A stretch of DNA of 11,087 bases from Saccoglossus kowalevskii (GCF_000003605.2 NW_003124404.1:1-11087), one strand, 5' to 3'; counted from the stretch's first letter, positions 1 through 9,741 are shown. Notes: generated by a model not told the origin, from the sequence alone. Translations and numbers: made by a program.

Positions 1-467
1 ATTGAAAGGGCAATCCTGGAATGGTGCGTTTTTTTACGTTCGCGTTAACTGAGTTGCGTAAATTGCGTCACTCATATTATAACATATAAATACTTAAAAT
101 AATCGAGTGTCCTGCAGTTCCATCATGTTATTGTTCACTTGTTAATTGAAATTGAACAACTGTGACATATTATGGGGGAAACGTAAAAACAGTCCGGTAT
201 TGAATTTATACAAGCTGTCGCGGGGATTTGCAATCTGTGGATTCCGTACATACTTTTTTCATGAAAACATATGTATAATCATCTTTGAAACGAACAATGC
301 ATTGTCCCCTTGTTGTCTGGTTCACGCATTCAACTATTGTAGATGAAATCACGTGCTAGGTCATGCAAGTTCAAAATGAAATGAATAAAGTACTGATTGT
401 ATAAATGAAAACACATTGTCGACATTGTATACAGTTCTACGTACTTTTCTGCTGTATTTACACCGAT

Positions 468-475
468 TGACGTCA
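468..475. promoter_or_regulatory. Perfect CRE palindrome TGACGTCA
   Basis: The full 8-bp cAMP-response element, bound by CREB/ATF bZIP dimers in animals, sits within ATTGACGTCATCAAT. A TATA-like TTTATACC lies about 15 bases to the right. No transcript start or first exon could be identified nearby, so function is only a possibility. Confidence 0.35.
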
Positions 476-662
476 TCAATGAAGTAGTTTTATACCTGAA
501 AAAACGAACGCAATTTCCATGAATTCACCATTTAATGACGAATATAACTGTATTCTTTACATGGTCTATAATGTTGTCTGGGTATTAAAGTTTAGGCAAA
601 ACATCCCTACCCATGGAGATAAAAAAGAGGTCCTACCAAATCAGTAACCCAATGCTACCGGG

Positions 663-674
663 ACAACCGGTTGT
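663..674. promoter_or_regulatory. 12-bp palindrome ACAACCGGTTGT containing a Grainyhead-type core
   Basis: This is a perfect palindrome whose centre AACCGGTT is the core consensus of Grainyhead/GRHL factors. It lies in a G+C-richer stretch (about 600-870). Binding is not shown, and an 8-mer can occur by chance. Confidence 0.3.
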
Positions 675-854
675 TGTAGTGCACATTTTTTTTTGAAAAG
701 ACGGATGGGAATTCGTTCATATTTGAAGTTCCCACATGCTTAAACCGTTTTGAGTTGAGTCGGGATTGTAGTTTATGGTAGTCGCCACATCTCTCCAACT
801 AGTCGTGAAAATGTTTTGAAGAGAAGGCAGTATTCGGGCACATGATTGATTATT

Positions 855-865
855 CAAGATGGCGG
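855..865 (+). promoter_or_regulatory. YY1-like site CAAGATGGCGG
   Basis: Matches the metazoan YY1/Pho core AAGATGGCGG, which in many genes lies at or just after the start of transcription. The ATG inside it opens only four codons before a stop, so it is not a coding start. The site ends the G+C-richer 600-870 stretch. Confidence 0.3.
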
Positions 866-2280
866 TATTATGAACAGACGAAACTGGTCGACAGAATTGT
901 TGTCACAGAATACTGAAGTATTTTGTAATAAGATACGCGTATTTTTATAATTTCGATGCGTTTTCTTAAATGGGCATTCAACAATACTCATAATTCACAC
1001 GTGATCTGTGACGTTATAGTACGTTATATGTTGGTTACTTTATCTGATATTCATATAATAATATTATATCCAGACAACTAGTGTAATAGTGTGACATCCA
1101 AATTTGACGAGGTTTCGAAGTCTAATTCGATATATATACGCATTCTCAGAACACTAATCTGAGACATGATGTAGGAAACATTGTATACGTCGTAAATATA
1201 CATCAGATATATACAAAGATCGGATATTTCCCCCTTAAAACGTTTTTTTACATTTTGTGATTGAGACCTTACTGCAGTTGAGGTGAGTAAACTCCGAAAA
1301 CAGTAAATTTGTATCGTTTATCTCTAATAATATTTTTGGTTCTAGTTTTAATTGTATGTGGAACATTACTTTATTCATTACTTTAGTTACACGAAATTCA
1401 ATGTGATCGGAAATTATTCATTGTTGCAGATTAAACAAAACATGTTAATTTTGAAAAAGGGGTTTGAATATTTGTAATCGGAGGGTAAATGACATAAATA
1501 TATTAAATGATTAAAATATATAGTAAATAGCATTTGATAATAGCATTGACCTAATGTTTTTGTCAATTGTCATATATTTTGTCCCCAATAACGTACGTAA
1601 TCAAGAACTGACATGCATGGAAGCATAATTAAGTCTAAGTATACAGGGCAACATTTTACGTTGAAAAATAATGTCAAAAACAAGCTGCTCTGATCGGTCT
1701 GACTCTTAGGTGTTCGCATTGGATATAGCCAATCAGGCATAGTCGTGTAAGTAAAATTTACATAGACTCTGAAAACATAGATAATAATGTCCGAATGTCA
1801 GATTCAAATGAAGAATATATACAATGTTCATTTTTCTGATTTAAACGTACGTACTGTCGCAGATCAAATACGGAATAAAGGCCCGTGCCGCGTGAGAATA
1901 TTGAGAGCATGAAACATAGTAAATATTTTAAATTATAATCAAACTTTTAAAACCAGGGAGTATGCTAAAAGACGTATGTTCATAACTTCAATTGAATCTG
2001 TGATGGAACAACTAAATATTTGAAAAAGTATATTAGATTTAAACAATTTGCACAGCTGTCATTCTTAAACTAGACACGCTTTAGAACTGCCCATGTGGCA
2101 TGAAGACGTTAGAGTAATCTCAGTTTGTGTGGGTTCTTGTTTCCAAATAACGAAGTACATAATAAAACGTTGATATGTTTATGTGTGACTGGCACTGTGC
2201 AAATGAATGGTCCGAAAAAGTTTGACAGATATCCATTTATACATAGGTGCAATTAATTTCAATAAATTACTGGCTGAAAT

Positions 2281-2388
2281 CAATTTTCGTTGAAAAGACC
2301 TTTGGGGTGTTTTGTATGGAATAAATTTGACTGATTTTTCACGAGTTGATTGTAACCAAAAGAGTATATTCGCTTGATTTTATTTTCA
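2281..2388 (+). repeat. Left arm of the fold-back element
   Basis: Its reverse complement matches 2814-2934. The clearest block is around 2327-2349, where CTGATTTTTCACGAGTTGA pairs with TCAACTCGTCAAAAATCAG near 2861-2880 at one mismatch. The outer end is set where similarity fades near 2281; weak similarity may run a little further left. Confidence 0.6.
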
Positions 2389-2672
2389 ATGAATCATTTC
2401 GTCAGCGAAAATAGCGAAAATTAATTCCAAGTAAAAATGTTCTACAATTATATAAATATTTATTATATACAAGGAATATATGTTACATATGCGTAAATAG
2501 AATCAACCAAATATTAAACATTCGGAAATGATACCAGGTGATAAGTAATGTAATTACAATAATTCCAAATAATCACTAAGTAATACTAAATTGTAAAGGG
2601 TTATCTTAGAATTAAAAAAAATCACAATTATAAGCCCTTGCGTGTGTGTGTTGGCCTGTACACGCGATGGTA

Positions 2673-2701
2673 GTCATTCAATGCTTGTACAGTAGAATGA
2701 C
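2673..2701. repeat. Short inverted repeat in the fold-back loop
   Basis: GTCATTC (2673-2679) and GAATGAC (2695-2701) form a perfect 7-bp stem around a 15-nt loop. It sits in the G+C-richer middle of the fold-back element. A run of five GT dinucleotides lies just upstream at 2642-2651. The stem is short and may be chance. Confidence 0.35.
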
Positions 2702-2813
2702 CTTGAAGATGTGCTGGCGGGGTCGCTTGAGGGTGCAAGTGTTAAGACGTAAAATAACGCGTTGTTGCATTTATCTTGTCATTTTAGAAAAAGCTGATAT
2801 TATATATGTTATA

Positions 2814-2934
2814 TGAAAATAAAATCCAGAGAATATATTTTTTTTGTTCCACATTTTATATTCAACTCGTCAAAAATCAGTGAAAATAAATTTCATAGAA
2901 AACACCCTCTAAACCTCTGTTCAGCGAAAATTAA
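2814..2934 (-). repeat. Right arm of the fold-back element
   Basis: This is the inverted partner of 2281-2388. It runs from TGAAAATAAAATC at the inner end to CAGCGAAAATTAAA at the outer end. It is about 12 bases longer than the left arm because of indels, including an extra run of T and A around 2838-2850. The divergence implies an old element. Confidence 0.6.
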
Positions 2935-3592
2935 AGGACTTTGTTGCACTTTTTACTGTATACTCAAGAAATGAGCGTAACTCAACGGGACAGAATAATT
3001 TCCTGTACACTCATATATAACAGAGTAGCCCACCCCTGTTCTATATCCGATCCGTCTTCAACGCTATGCGGCCGGAGGTGGTTGACCTAAGTCACGTGGT
3101 CAGGGAAATCTCCTATATTCGATTCAATGTCACTTATTACTCAACTCGGATATAACTTTCGCTATAGAGCAGGTTACTATGTAATAAACATGATTGTGTG
3201 AAATCGTGGGCCGACGTTTTTAGTGGTTGGTATGACGACGCACATATATCTCCGACAAACATTGTATTTTGTTTTTATTTCATGTGAATCTCTTGTGTTT
3301 TCCTCTTCCTGCTCGACGGCGTGAAACTTAATCAATAAAAGTTATACGTAAGCACAACCTGGATCTACAATCTATTATTTTTGCAGACATTCCCCATTTA
3401 TGTCGGAAATCCGTGTCACACTTACATCGAGCCTCAAACTGACAACATCTAAGGCAGTAACCTGTTTTCAACAGTCTCGGATTGGTTACTTAGATACTTA
3501 GATGGCTATACGCACGGCAATGTGAGAGTGCGCCTGCTACTGTGTATTTATCAATCTAACCATTCAGGCGTGTTGTGATGTTGTGTTATATG

Positions 3593-3601
3593 CGCCCACG
3601 C
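3593..3601 (-). promoter_or_regulatory. Perfect EGR/Zif268 site GCGTGGGCG
   Basis: The minus strand reads GCGTGGGCG, the exact nine-base binding sequence of EGR-type three-finger proteins. It is rare by chance in AT-rich DNA. It lies in a G+C-richer stretch (3360-3660) with no identified gene. Confidence 0.3.
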
Positions 3602-3855
3602 CCAATCTATCAGGATATTTATTTATTCCTGCTGTTATCGTTCACATAGGGGTGTTAGGCAAAAGTGTACTGCACTGTATCGTCTAAGGATGAAAATACG
3701 ATTTTTAGATTACATTTTTATATGTATGTATTTACGAATTATTTGTATTGTTTTCAGGCAAATTTTATGCAAATCAGTAAATGCCTTACCGTCCTTGAAG
3801 TAACGACATATTTAGAATGGGTCGTTATGCCCAGTTAGCGATACGTCTTTATATG

Positions 3856-3905
3856 CGCCCTCGCACTGCAACAAAACGTTTGTTCATGGCTGTCAATAGA
3901 GGGCG
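3856..3905. repeat. Inverted GC-rich words CGCCCTC / GAGGGCG
   Basis: CGCCCTC (3856-3862) and GAGGGCG (3899-3905) are perfect inverse complements 36 bases apart, in a background where such GC-rich words are rare. Flanking TATGCG...CGTCTTACATA is only loosely complementary. It could be an eroded small inverted-repeat element. A related ATATGCGCCC word also occurs at 3589-3597. Confidence 0.3.
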
Positions 3906-4122
3906 TCTTACATATCTACTTTTTTATCGTGTTACCTGTACTTCACCGTATAACCTGTTGCAATATATAAACTGACATTGTCAACTTAGAAATGTATTGA
4001 CAACTAGTAGAATGAGATTGATGAGATCATGAAACAATACAGGGAATATACGAGAGGAAAGAACTCACCGTCATACTTATGTGACGATTTGTTTGGACAC
4101 CCCTTTAATTTCATAACAAAAC

Positions 4123-4153
4123 TCAGGGAATGCCTTAACTTAGTGTTCCCTGA
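4123..4153. repeat. Short hairpin
   Basis: TCAGGGAA (4123-4130) and TTCCCTGA (4146-4153) form a perfect 8-bp stem with a 15-nt loop. It sits in otherwise featureless sequence. Pairs of this length can arise by chance in 11 kb, so no function is claimed. Confidence 0.35.
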
Positions 4154-6034
4154 AATAGTGTTTGACAAGACTTAAAATTCAAAGGAAATTCTTCCCATTT
4201 AATAACTTAATTATATATATATTTTGCAATTCTGACCCACTCTCCAGCTGTAAAGTTATCATAACAAATACATGTTTTAAAGCTTTACATTTGTTTACGT
4301 GAAATAGTCTCAAATTTTTGAAGTTTAAATGTACGGCCTTTTGTAGAATTACGTAAAATTGTACATTGTCGTTCGTAAAAATAAAGAGTTAGACTGATTA
4401 TATGTATGATTACTTGCTAACGTTGATACCAAACAAAACACATTTATTGTTAGGCGGCCCGGGATCAACATGTAATCATCTGGTTGTAAAAAGGATAACA
4501 AAAACTGTACATCGAACTAATAGTTTATATTTGAGAATCAAAATTGCAATTCTATTAGACTAAGTTTACAGGAATAAATTATCTACTGGTTGGAAGGTAT
4601 GTAATTGTTAACAGGGTAAATTCGAAATTTATTGTCCGTTATAAGAGAATTTCTACGAGAAAGAATTGACCACTGGGGAGGGTCTTGCACTGGGTGACCA
4701 TTATGCATAATTACATACATATATGTAAATCATCCTATCCCGCCCACATACTCATCACCGTGTAAAACTATTTTAAAATCGCAAAAGTGAAATAATGAAA
4801 AATATTATCACTGTCAAACAAACAAATAAGATATGGTTATGTACATCACCAACAATATCGCAATAGTCTTTAAACTTAATAGAGAAATGATATCCTTTTT
4901 TGGTCAACAATCAGTTCGTTAATTAATCAAGTTTTACTAATCGTTAATTACACTGTAAATGTAGGTGCTTTAAATATTTGTGAACATTGACACTTCAAAA
5001 CAGACGAGTAATGAACTGAAACGATCAATTACATCTTTGAATCCTTTCCTCACTGACATAAATGAAAAAGCCCAATCTCTTCCCGGGCACAACACATTCC
5101 TAGAAAAAAAAATAGTGGGACAATTAAAAAGTCATGAATTTTATTTATTTGATCCTATTCACACCCAATTCTCAAATCTGAATATATGTACTAGATCTAT
5201 TCTATGTCATTCATCTTTCACTTTTATATCCGTCAAATTGTTTGATTGCTTATTTTCATCACGTTTACAATAACCCTTAAAATGGGGAAAGTGGTATTAT
5301 TATCAAAATACGCTGTAATGTTTAAATAATTATTATTTCAAATAATGCGATATTTGAATCAGAAATATGAGATGTAAAATATTATTGTTCGCATGAAGTA
5401 ATGCACATGTAATGTGAAAACGAAAATATGACCACACACCATTAACATGAATTGAATTGAAGTGCATTTTCCTGTGAAATTCTGCAACATTCTATGATTT
5501 TATTTGGTAACTCAGATCATGTCTCTGGAGATGTCGGCATTGACGTTATGGAATTCTTTGGTCCTGTAAATGCATAAACTTGAGCTTAATCAGTTATATC
5601 GCACACAATGGAATGAATGGAGGCCGTTGCAAATGTCAATGCAGTACACAACTGCCGACGCTGGCTCTATGAATTACACTTTCTACACGCTTCGTAGCGG
5701 GGCAACAATATCATCATACCCTAGGTTTATTTAGGATAACTTCCAGTCGCCTTCTTTTTTCAGAAATATAAAAGACATCATTTGGTTCAACATGTTGTTG
5801 TTCCTTTAAGGAATATGCCACCTGTCAACACACTCCCGATAGTATAATTCAATCATTGAATGGCGTGCGCATACCACGAGTTACCAGTTACCTGACAACG
5901 CAACATATAATAGTGGTCCCTGTGTACACCGTCATTTACGAAAGGTATCTCAAAATATTTGCAAAGAAGTAGCAAACTAATTTATTTTTCAATATTTAGT
6001 TTCATATTGTTTTAATTGTATTATCGCCACTTTG

Positions 6035-6390
6035 CATGTGTGTTTGTTTTAGAAGGTGCGTCAAGATAAAATAATTTGAAAGAAAAGTGTTTTAGTTATT
6101 CTTATAAACATGTGTACATGTCGTATACATAAACACTTATAACACATGCATTGTCGTGTGTTTTACCTTGAAACATTACATGTGCGTTTGTTTAAGGAAG
6201 TGCTTCATTTGGAATTTGGAAGAAAAGTGCTTCAGTTACACTTATGAACACAAATGCGTCTTGTACATTTACAATTTGCGAAAACAATTATAGTCTGTTG
6301 TTTTGGGTTGAAACATCGTTGGTCATTTTGTTATCTGAAGTGTTTCATATTGAAATTTTTTCGAGAATAATGTTCAAATACATGTGACAA
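6035..6390 (+). repeat. Degenerate ~144-bp tandem repeat, about 2.5 copies
   Basis: Unit 1 (6035-6178) and unit 2 (6179-6319) share CATGTG(T/C)GTTTGTTT, a GAAGTGC/GAAGGTGCG block, GGAAGAAAAGTGCTTCAGTT-like and TTGAAACAT blocks in the same order at a spacing of 144 bp. A partial, more diverged unit 3 (about 6320-6390) keeps TGAAGTGTTTCAT and GAGAATAATG-like blocks and peters out. Faint similarity just upstream (about 5938-5975) may be an older copy. There is no open frame across units. It looks like a decayed minisatellite or locally duplicated segment. Confidence 0.65.
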
Positions 6391-7935
6391 TGCTACCCTT
6401 TACCAAATGTGGCTGAATAAAATCCGTTAGGCCGCGAGGTAATTAATTCACAACGTGTCTAGATTTCTAGTTGTACTTAGGTAGGTAAGACCATAAAAGC
6501 GTACATACAATTAATTCTTCAACATCCTGGTGCTTGACATAAAATGTTTTCTGAAGGTAATGTCATGACAGATTATCAGAATAATGCTTTGCTGACGAGA
6601 TATATTGTGATGTTCAGAATTCTATCTTCGAATTCCGTTCACTCTTCAGTCCCACATGTACAAATATATGCAGCATTCTTTGGTCATTCACCCCCGTTTT
6701 AAATATTCACACATCTATCAGGTGCTGATATAATTTGCCCATATATAATAGTCAACCACACAGTTTATTTTGTTTAGGTAAGACCAAAGTAAACAGAAAA
6801 CAAATGATGTAAGAGCTAGTAGGCGTTGCTATAGCAATTATGTTAATGTATCTTCCACCCATTACAATACAGATACATCAATACATTCAAATGAACACTG
6901 TGACAGAGAGGAGGCTGTGACAATTAAGCCAAACTTAATGCATTATCTATATCCGTTCTACTATTATGAACCAAATGAAAGAAATTCTAATATATAAAAA
7001 AATAAGAGGTTGTCACTAAGCCATGTATTTACACACTCAAGCAAGAAAAGAGATACGTTGGTGAACTAGCCTTGCACTGTGAGTGTGTTATTGTTTGCAG
7101 TCTTTAAAACACCAGTTTTTCACAAATAAAAACAAACAAACAAACAAAGAACTGCAGACCTCACATCTTTATATTTTTGAGTGTCCAAGCCATGTTTCCA
7201 CATAGAAAAATACACATAACATTTCTATTTAATTTATTTTATTTTTTAATTTACCGAAATTAATGCAAACATCAAATGTATCAAATATATTTACACTGCT
7301 GTTCTATATCCACGGCAATTGTAAAGATAGTGGAGTGGAAATATAATATTTTAACTTAGAACCACACAGAAACACGTGTGACCCACATTCAGATCAGATC
7401 ACGTTGAGAGTGCGAACATTTGCCAGCAAGCATACACGTGCACAGCTAGATTTTCATTAATTGTTTTCCTGTTTCCCTTGGTAATATTTGTTCCCTTAAG
7501 TTCCCCTTGTCAACACTTAAACATGTGTCTTTATTAGTTATTTTTTTGCAACTTTTGTCAATATTTGCTGATCAATTCTCAAGGCGAACAAGACTTGTAT
7601 ACTACATAATGCTGTTTTATTCTTCCTTCGGAAATATCGTTTTTGACAGGTATTTTATAGAACGTCCGTTGTGATAATTATGTTTGTATATATCTCACTG
7701 TCCTTGGCAGATTATTTTCAAACTTAAACAGCCAGTATTTCCCAGCCATTTTTTTTAATTTTAACTTTTATTTTCGTGGCTATTTGAGGAAATTGTATAC
7801 CCCATCGTGGTAAAAAAAATTGTACTAATAAACATCCGCATGGTGAATATATATAGCCATCATAATATTGGCTAGTTCGGGATGAAATGATAACATAAGT
7901 ATTTCAGTACAGTAAGTATCGCGACTTTCAATAAG
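6391..7935. other. No gene seen; AT-rich noncoding sequence
   Basis: Stops are dense in every frame. Contents are an (AAAC)n run, two copies of TTAGGTAAGACC-like sequence (about 6477-6490 and 6775-6787; the word AGGTAAGA is donor-like but lacks an upstream exon), and CACGTG words near 7374 and 7437. Nothing else stands out. Confidence 0.55.
7130..7148 (+). repeat. (AAAC)n microsatellite, 4.75 copies
   Basis: Four perfect AAAC units followed by AAA, in an A-rich stretch that also holds AATAAA just upstream. It is a simple sequence and a likely length polymorphism. Confidence 0.7.
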
Positions 7936-8050
7936 TATTGTGTAAAACATAAATATATTAATGTATTCCGTGATATAGGCCGCCATGATGTCAAAAGTTC
8001 AATCTGCTTGTCTAGACCAATCAGATTGCCAGAATGTTTATTACACAATA
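7936..8050. mobile_element. 115-bp element with terminal inverted repeats, MITE-like remnant
   Basis: The left end TATTGTGTAAAACAT (7936-7950) and right end ATGTTTATTACACAATA (8034-8050) are inverted copies: 15 of 17 positions align, with a 2-base gap. The outermost TA on both sides could be a Tc1/mariner-type TA target duplication, leaving TTGTGTAA...TTACACAA as the ends. A second perfect 7-bp inverted pair, CAATCTG (8000-8006) and CAGATTG (8022-8028), sits inside. There is no coding potential. It lies just past the 3' end of the minus-strand gene. Chance pairing of AT-rich sequence is possible but less likely given the nested second pair. Confidence 0.45.
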
Positions 8051-8117
8051 TGGAAATATGGAAAATTATTACACCGATGTATTACATAGAACAGGTAAGG
8101 TATACAAGTAGAATACA

Positions 8118-8123
8118 TTTATT
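8118..8123 (-). terminator. Poly(A) signal AATAAA of the minus-strand gene
   Basis: The plus strand reads TTTATT, so the transcript reads AATAAA 47 bases after the stop codon at 8171. A GU/U-rich stretch (about 8085-8105 on the minus strand, containing TTGTAT and TGTTCTATGT) follows, as expected for a cleavage element. A second AATAAA overlaps the stop itself (8175-8170) and could act as a minor proximal signal. The position supports 8171-8322 being the terminal exon. Confidence 0.6.
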
Positions 8124-8170
8124 TACATTCAAGAATGTTTTTTTTTCAAATACCATATGATGTGGCTGTT

Positions 8171-8322
8171 TTATTTGATGAGCTGTGCGGTATTTTTTAT
8201 CACATTTTCTGGCAGTCCTGGTATCTCATCTAACCCAATTGTTTTCATGTTTCGAATGTACCTCGTATATTCCACATAGAACGACCAATTGGAAGTCCTT
8301 GAGCTGATGAATAGAGGCACAC
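8171..8322 (-). CDS. Terminal coding exon of the same gene: C-terminus of a putative O-fucosyltransferase-like protein
   Basis: On the minus strand the acceptor ATTTATTTTCAG (AG at 8324-8323) is followed by GT, which completes the Arg codon from the previous exon, then 49 codons and the stop TAA at 8173-8171. Visible motifs are F-I-S-S-R-T-S-N-W-S (exon residues 4-13), then Y-V-E-Y-T-R-Y-I-R, a proline-containing D-E-I-P-G-L-P segment and a basic tail ending L-I-K. GDP-fucose-using O-fucosyltransferases and related GT-B enzymes typically show, near the C-terminus, a hydrophobic strand, then S/T-rich 'SxxSxWS'-type residues that contact the nucleotide sugar, then an Arg a few residues on. The match is in layout, not a proven homology. 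No C-terminal membrane anchor or HDEL-type retention signal is seen. A poly(A) signal lies 47 bases past the stop, so the 3' UTR is short. A longer open frame in another register overlaps this exon (8226-8483) and is a shadow. Confidence 0.72.
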
Positions 8323-9104
8323 CTGAAAATAAATGTTGTCACTGAAATTAGTAACAGGTATAAATATAAGAATCTTGAAATTTCCAAACGTCCTCGTTTT
8401 TTTTTTGTAATTTTGTTTCTCCAAAAATTTGTGTTTTTTTGTTTGGCAACTTTTCTAATTTGCTTTATAATTTGTGTTAACAAATCATTCTGTTGTTCTA
8501 TTGAAAAATTAATTTCATGTCATTATCATTTCTTGTATATAATTAAAAAAAACGTTGTAAAAATTGAATTAGTTTTGTTAAAGCTATGTCCGTTTTAACA
8601 AAATATTGTCTGGTAATTTACTAATACATGTCCAGTATTTTATTAAATGCATCATTACGACTACTAAACGTGGTAATTCCCCTTCTTCGTCATTGTATGC
8701 AATACTTGCAACAAACTTGTTCAATCCCAGTAGTTGTTTGTAAAATTTCAATTGTGTTTTTTTTTCCTGTTATCTTTCTGTTTATTTGTTGTAATATTGA
8801 ATTTCATGAGCCCGGATTTCAGACCTATACAATAATAGCGGCTGAATACACCTATTAAGGAGACGAATGAAAGTTCTATAGTTTTTGTTTCAGATATTAG
8901 GACCAGATCAATCGCGTTCCCCCATAAGATGTAAATTCCCTCGCACGCGGTTATCACGTAGTAACTGATTTACGAATTATTAACGCATTATATCATTTTT
9001 ATCATTTCTCTATTTCATTGATTGCTATATTTCAATGCTTTTTATTTTTTTACTTAGACGATCGATGGAATGTGAATGAACAAACCCACTAACCTGTCAA
9101 ATAA

Positions 9105-9244
9105 CTAAAAGACAAGCCAGACGTCAAACTGGATTATGACAAATTTGGAAAACATCGACATGTACATAGAGATCGTAGAGAGCTCAATGGCAATAGTGTA
9201 AACACTGACTTCAACCAACTTTAACGACCACCATACAAGTAAGT
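9105..9244 (+). other. G+C-richer patch with a charged open stretch and a consensus 5' splice site
   Basis: On the plus strand 39 codons are open (9105-9221, stop 9222-9224). They begin L-K-D-K-P-D-V-K-L-D-Y-D-K-F-G-K, a charged composition unlike the surrounding noise, and ATACAA followed by GTAAGT (9239-9244) gives a strong donor. A second register in the same stretch is open for 29 codons, and on the minus strand about 60 codons are open across 9117-9300. None is recognised. It may be a decayed element, a noncoding exon or chance; I do not call it a gene. Confidence 0.2.
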
Positions 9245-9687
9245 GACTGTGATGGAAGTACGCCGTTGATCGCGGCGACCAGCAACGTCAGAAGGGATCT
9301 ATTTCGTAGCTAACACAACCCTATATGATGAACTTGATGATATGTGTTTATTGTGGTGCCTTGGGACTAGTACATAATTGGCAGTTTAGTCAAAGACGAG
9401 AAAATTGAATAAAAAAATTGCTTTAGATACATGTATCGGCAATGCAAGCTGCCCAGCAAGTTCCTCTTCATACCTTATCAGGAGTATTTCTGTATACAAA
9501 TGAGAAGCTAATAAGGAGCTTCGTTTTAAAAATACGCAAACATAAATTTTCCAAAGACCGAGCTTAAAACCCATTTTTTTCTCTTAAAAAAACATTTTAT
9601 CCCTAGAAACATAAAATTAATAATAATGATGTACCAAGAAATGATTTTAGGCGGAGAAGAACAGGCATTTCAAAGGCACTTTATTTA

Positions 9688-9741
9688 TTAGTATACTTTT
9701 GCTCCGTCAAAGTCGACATCATTCTTGATGAAGGTTTCGCA
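9688..9741 (-). CDS. Possible small alternative last exon or terminal exon of a nested gene
   Basis: On the minus strand, ATACTAATTTCAG (AG at 9743-9742) precedes an open stretch of 17 codons in phase 0, reading C-E-T-F-I-K-N-D-V-D-F-D-G-A-K-V-Y, then a double stop TAA TAA. The stops run straight into two overlapping AATAAA hexamers (9689-9684 and 9685-9680). Acceptor, stop and poly(A) signal together look like a compact last exon. Against this, the reading phase does not fit the donor at 10445 (phase 1 gives a stop after 7 more codons), the pyrimidine tract is weak, the TACTAAT branch-like motif is too close to the AG, and 17 codons can be open by chance. No family is recognised. Confidence 0.25.
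   Translation of the reverse strand, partial: CETFIKNDVDFDGAKVY

Larger units (their letters stand above)
1..2280. other. No gene seen; AT-rich noncoding sequence
   Basis: All frames are broken by frequent stops. The longest start-to-stop stretch (146-346, plus, non-ATG start) has no recognisable motif. The stretch 600-870 is richer in G+C and holds the Grainyhead-like and YY1-like sites; a CRE lies at 468. A nearly repeated ACGTTATAGTACGTTATA lies near 1011-1028. It could be intergenic or intronic DNA. Confidence 0.6.
2281..2934. mobile_element. Fold-back element: imperfect long inverted repeat, MITE-like
   Basis: The left arm (2281-2388) and right arm (2814-2934) are reverse complements of each other over their length with scattered mismatches and indels. 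Shared blocks, read on the left arm, are: AATTTTCGTTGA against AATTTTCGCTGA, GGTGTTTT, CTGATTTTT followed by ACGAGTTGA, GTATATTC against ATATATTC, and GATTTTATTTTCA. The loop of about 425 bp has no long open frame; it includes a short GT run and a 7-bp stem. The GCGAAAAT word recurs just inside the left arm (2404-2420) and at the outer end of the right arm. No clear target-site duplication was found, so the true ends may lie slightly outside. The structure fits an old non-autonomous fold-back or MITE insertion; a plain inverted duplication is the alternative. Confidence 0.65.
2935..6034. other. No gene seen; noncoding with several G+C-richer islands
   Basis: G+C-richer islands lie at about 3000-3250, 3360-3660, 3840-3910, 5500-5720 and 5800-5940. 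They contain open stretches of 40-66 codons (3021-3155, 5772-5972) without recognisable motifs or paired splice sites. A 97-codon open frame at 4980-5273 starts at GTG and is also unrecognised. Features here are the EGR-type site, two small inverted repeats and a TTAATTAA at 4919-4926. Confidence 0.55.

Noticed and set aside
146-346. 66-codon plus-strand frame
   Set aside because: It has a non-ATG start, no motif, and a length expected by chance.
3021-3155. 44-codon plus-strand open stretch in a G+C-rich patch after an AACAG acceptor-like word
   Set aside because: The pyrimidine tract is missing, no donor follows before the stop, and the peptide is not recognised.
4980-5273. 97-codon open frame on plus, with a partly overlapping open frame on minus preceded by TTTTTTTTTCTAG
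   Set aside because: It starts at GTG, shows no recognisable motif, and one frame of this length is expected by chance at this composition. The minus-strand version lacks a convincing donor or partner exon.
5772-5972. 66-codon plus-strand stretch open from stop to stop
   Set aside because: No start, no splice borders, no recognisable family. About ten such stretches are expected by chance in a window of this size and composition.
8226-8483. 85-codon minus-strand open frame
   Set aside because: It overlaps the terminal exon in another register and runs through the acceptor into A-rich intron. The exon's own frame, phase match and poly(A) signal are better supported.
8413-8957. Overlapping open frames on both strands in the T-rich stretch
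   Set aside because: Composition-driven, rich in Phe/Leu/Ile or Lys, with no motif and no splice context; they lie inside the inferred intron.
9386-9574. 62-codon minus-strand frame with a TTTGTATACAG acceptor and an R-Y-E-E-E-L-A-G-Q-L segment
   Set aside because: Considered as a middle exon of the glycosyltransferase-like gene, but no usable donor follows in the needed phase, and the flanking exons already join cleanly without it.
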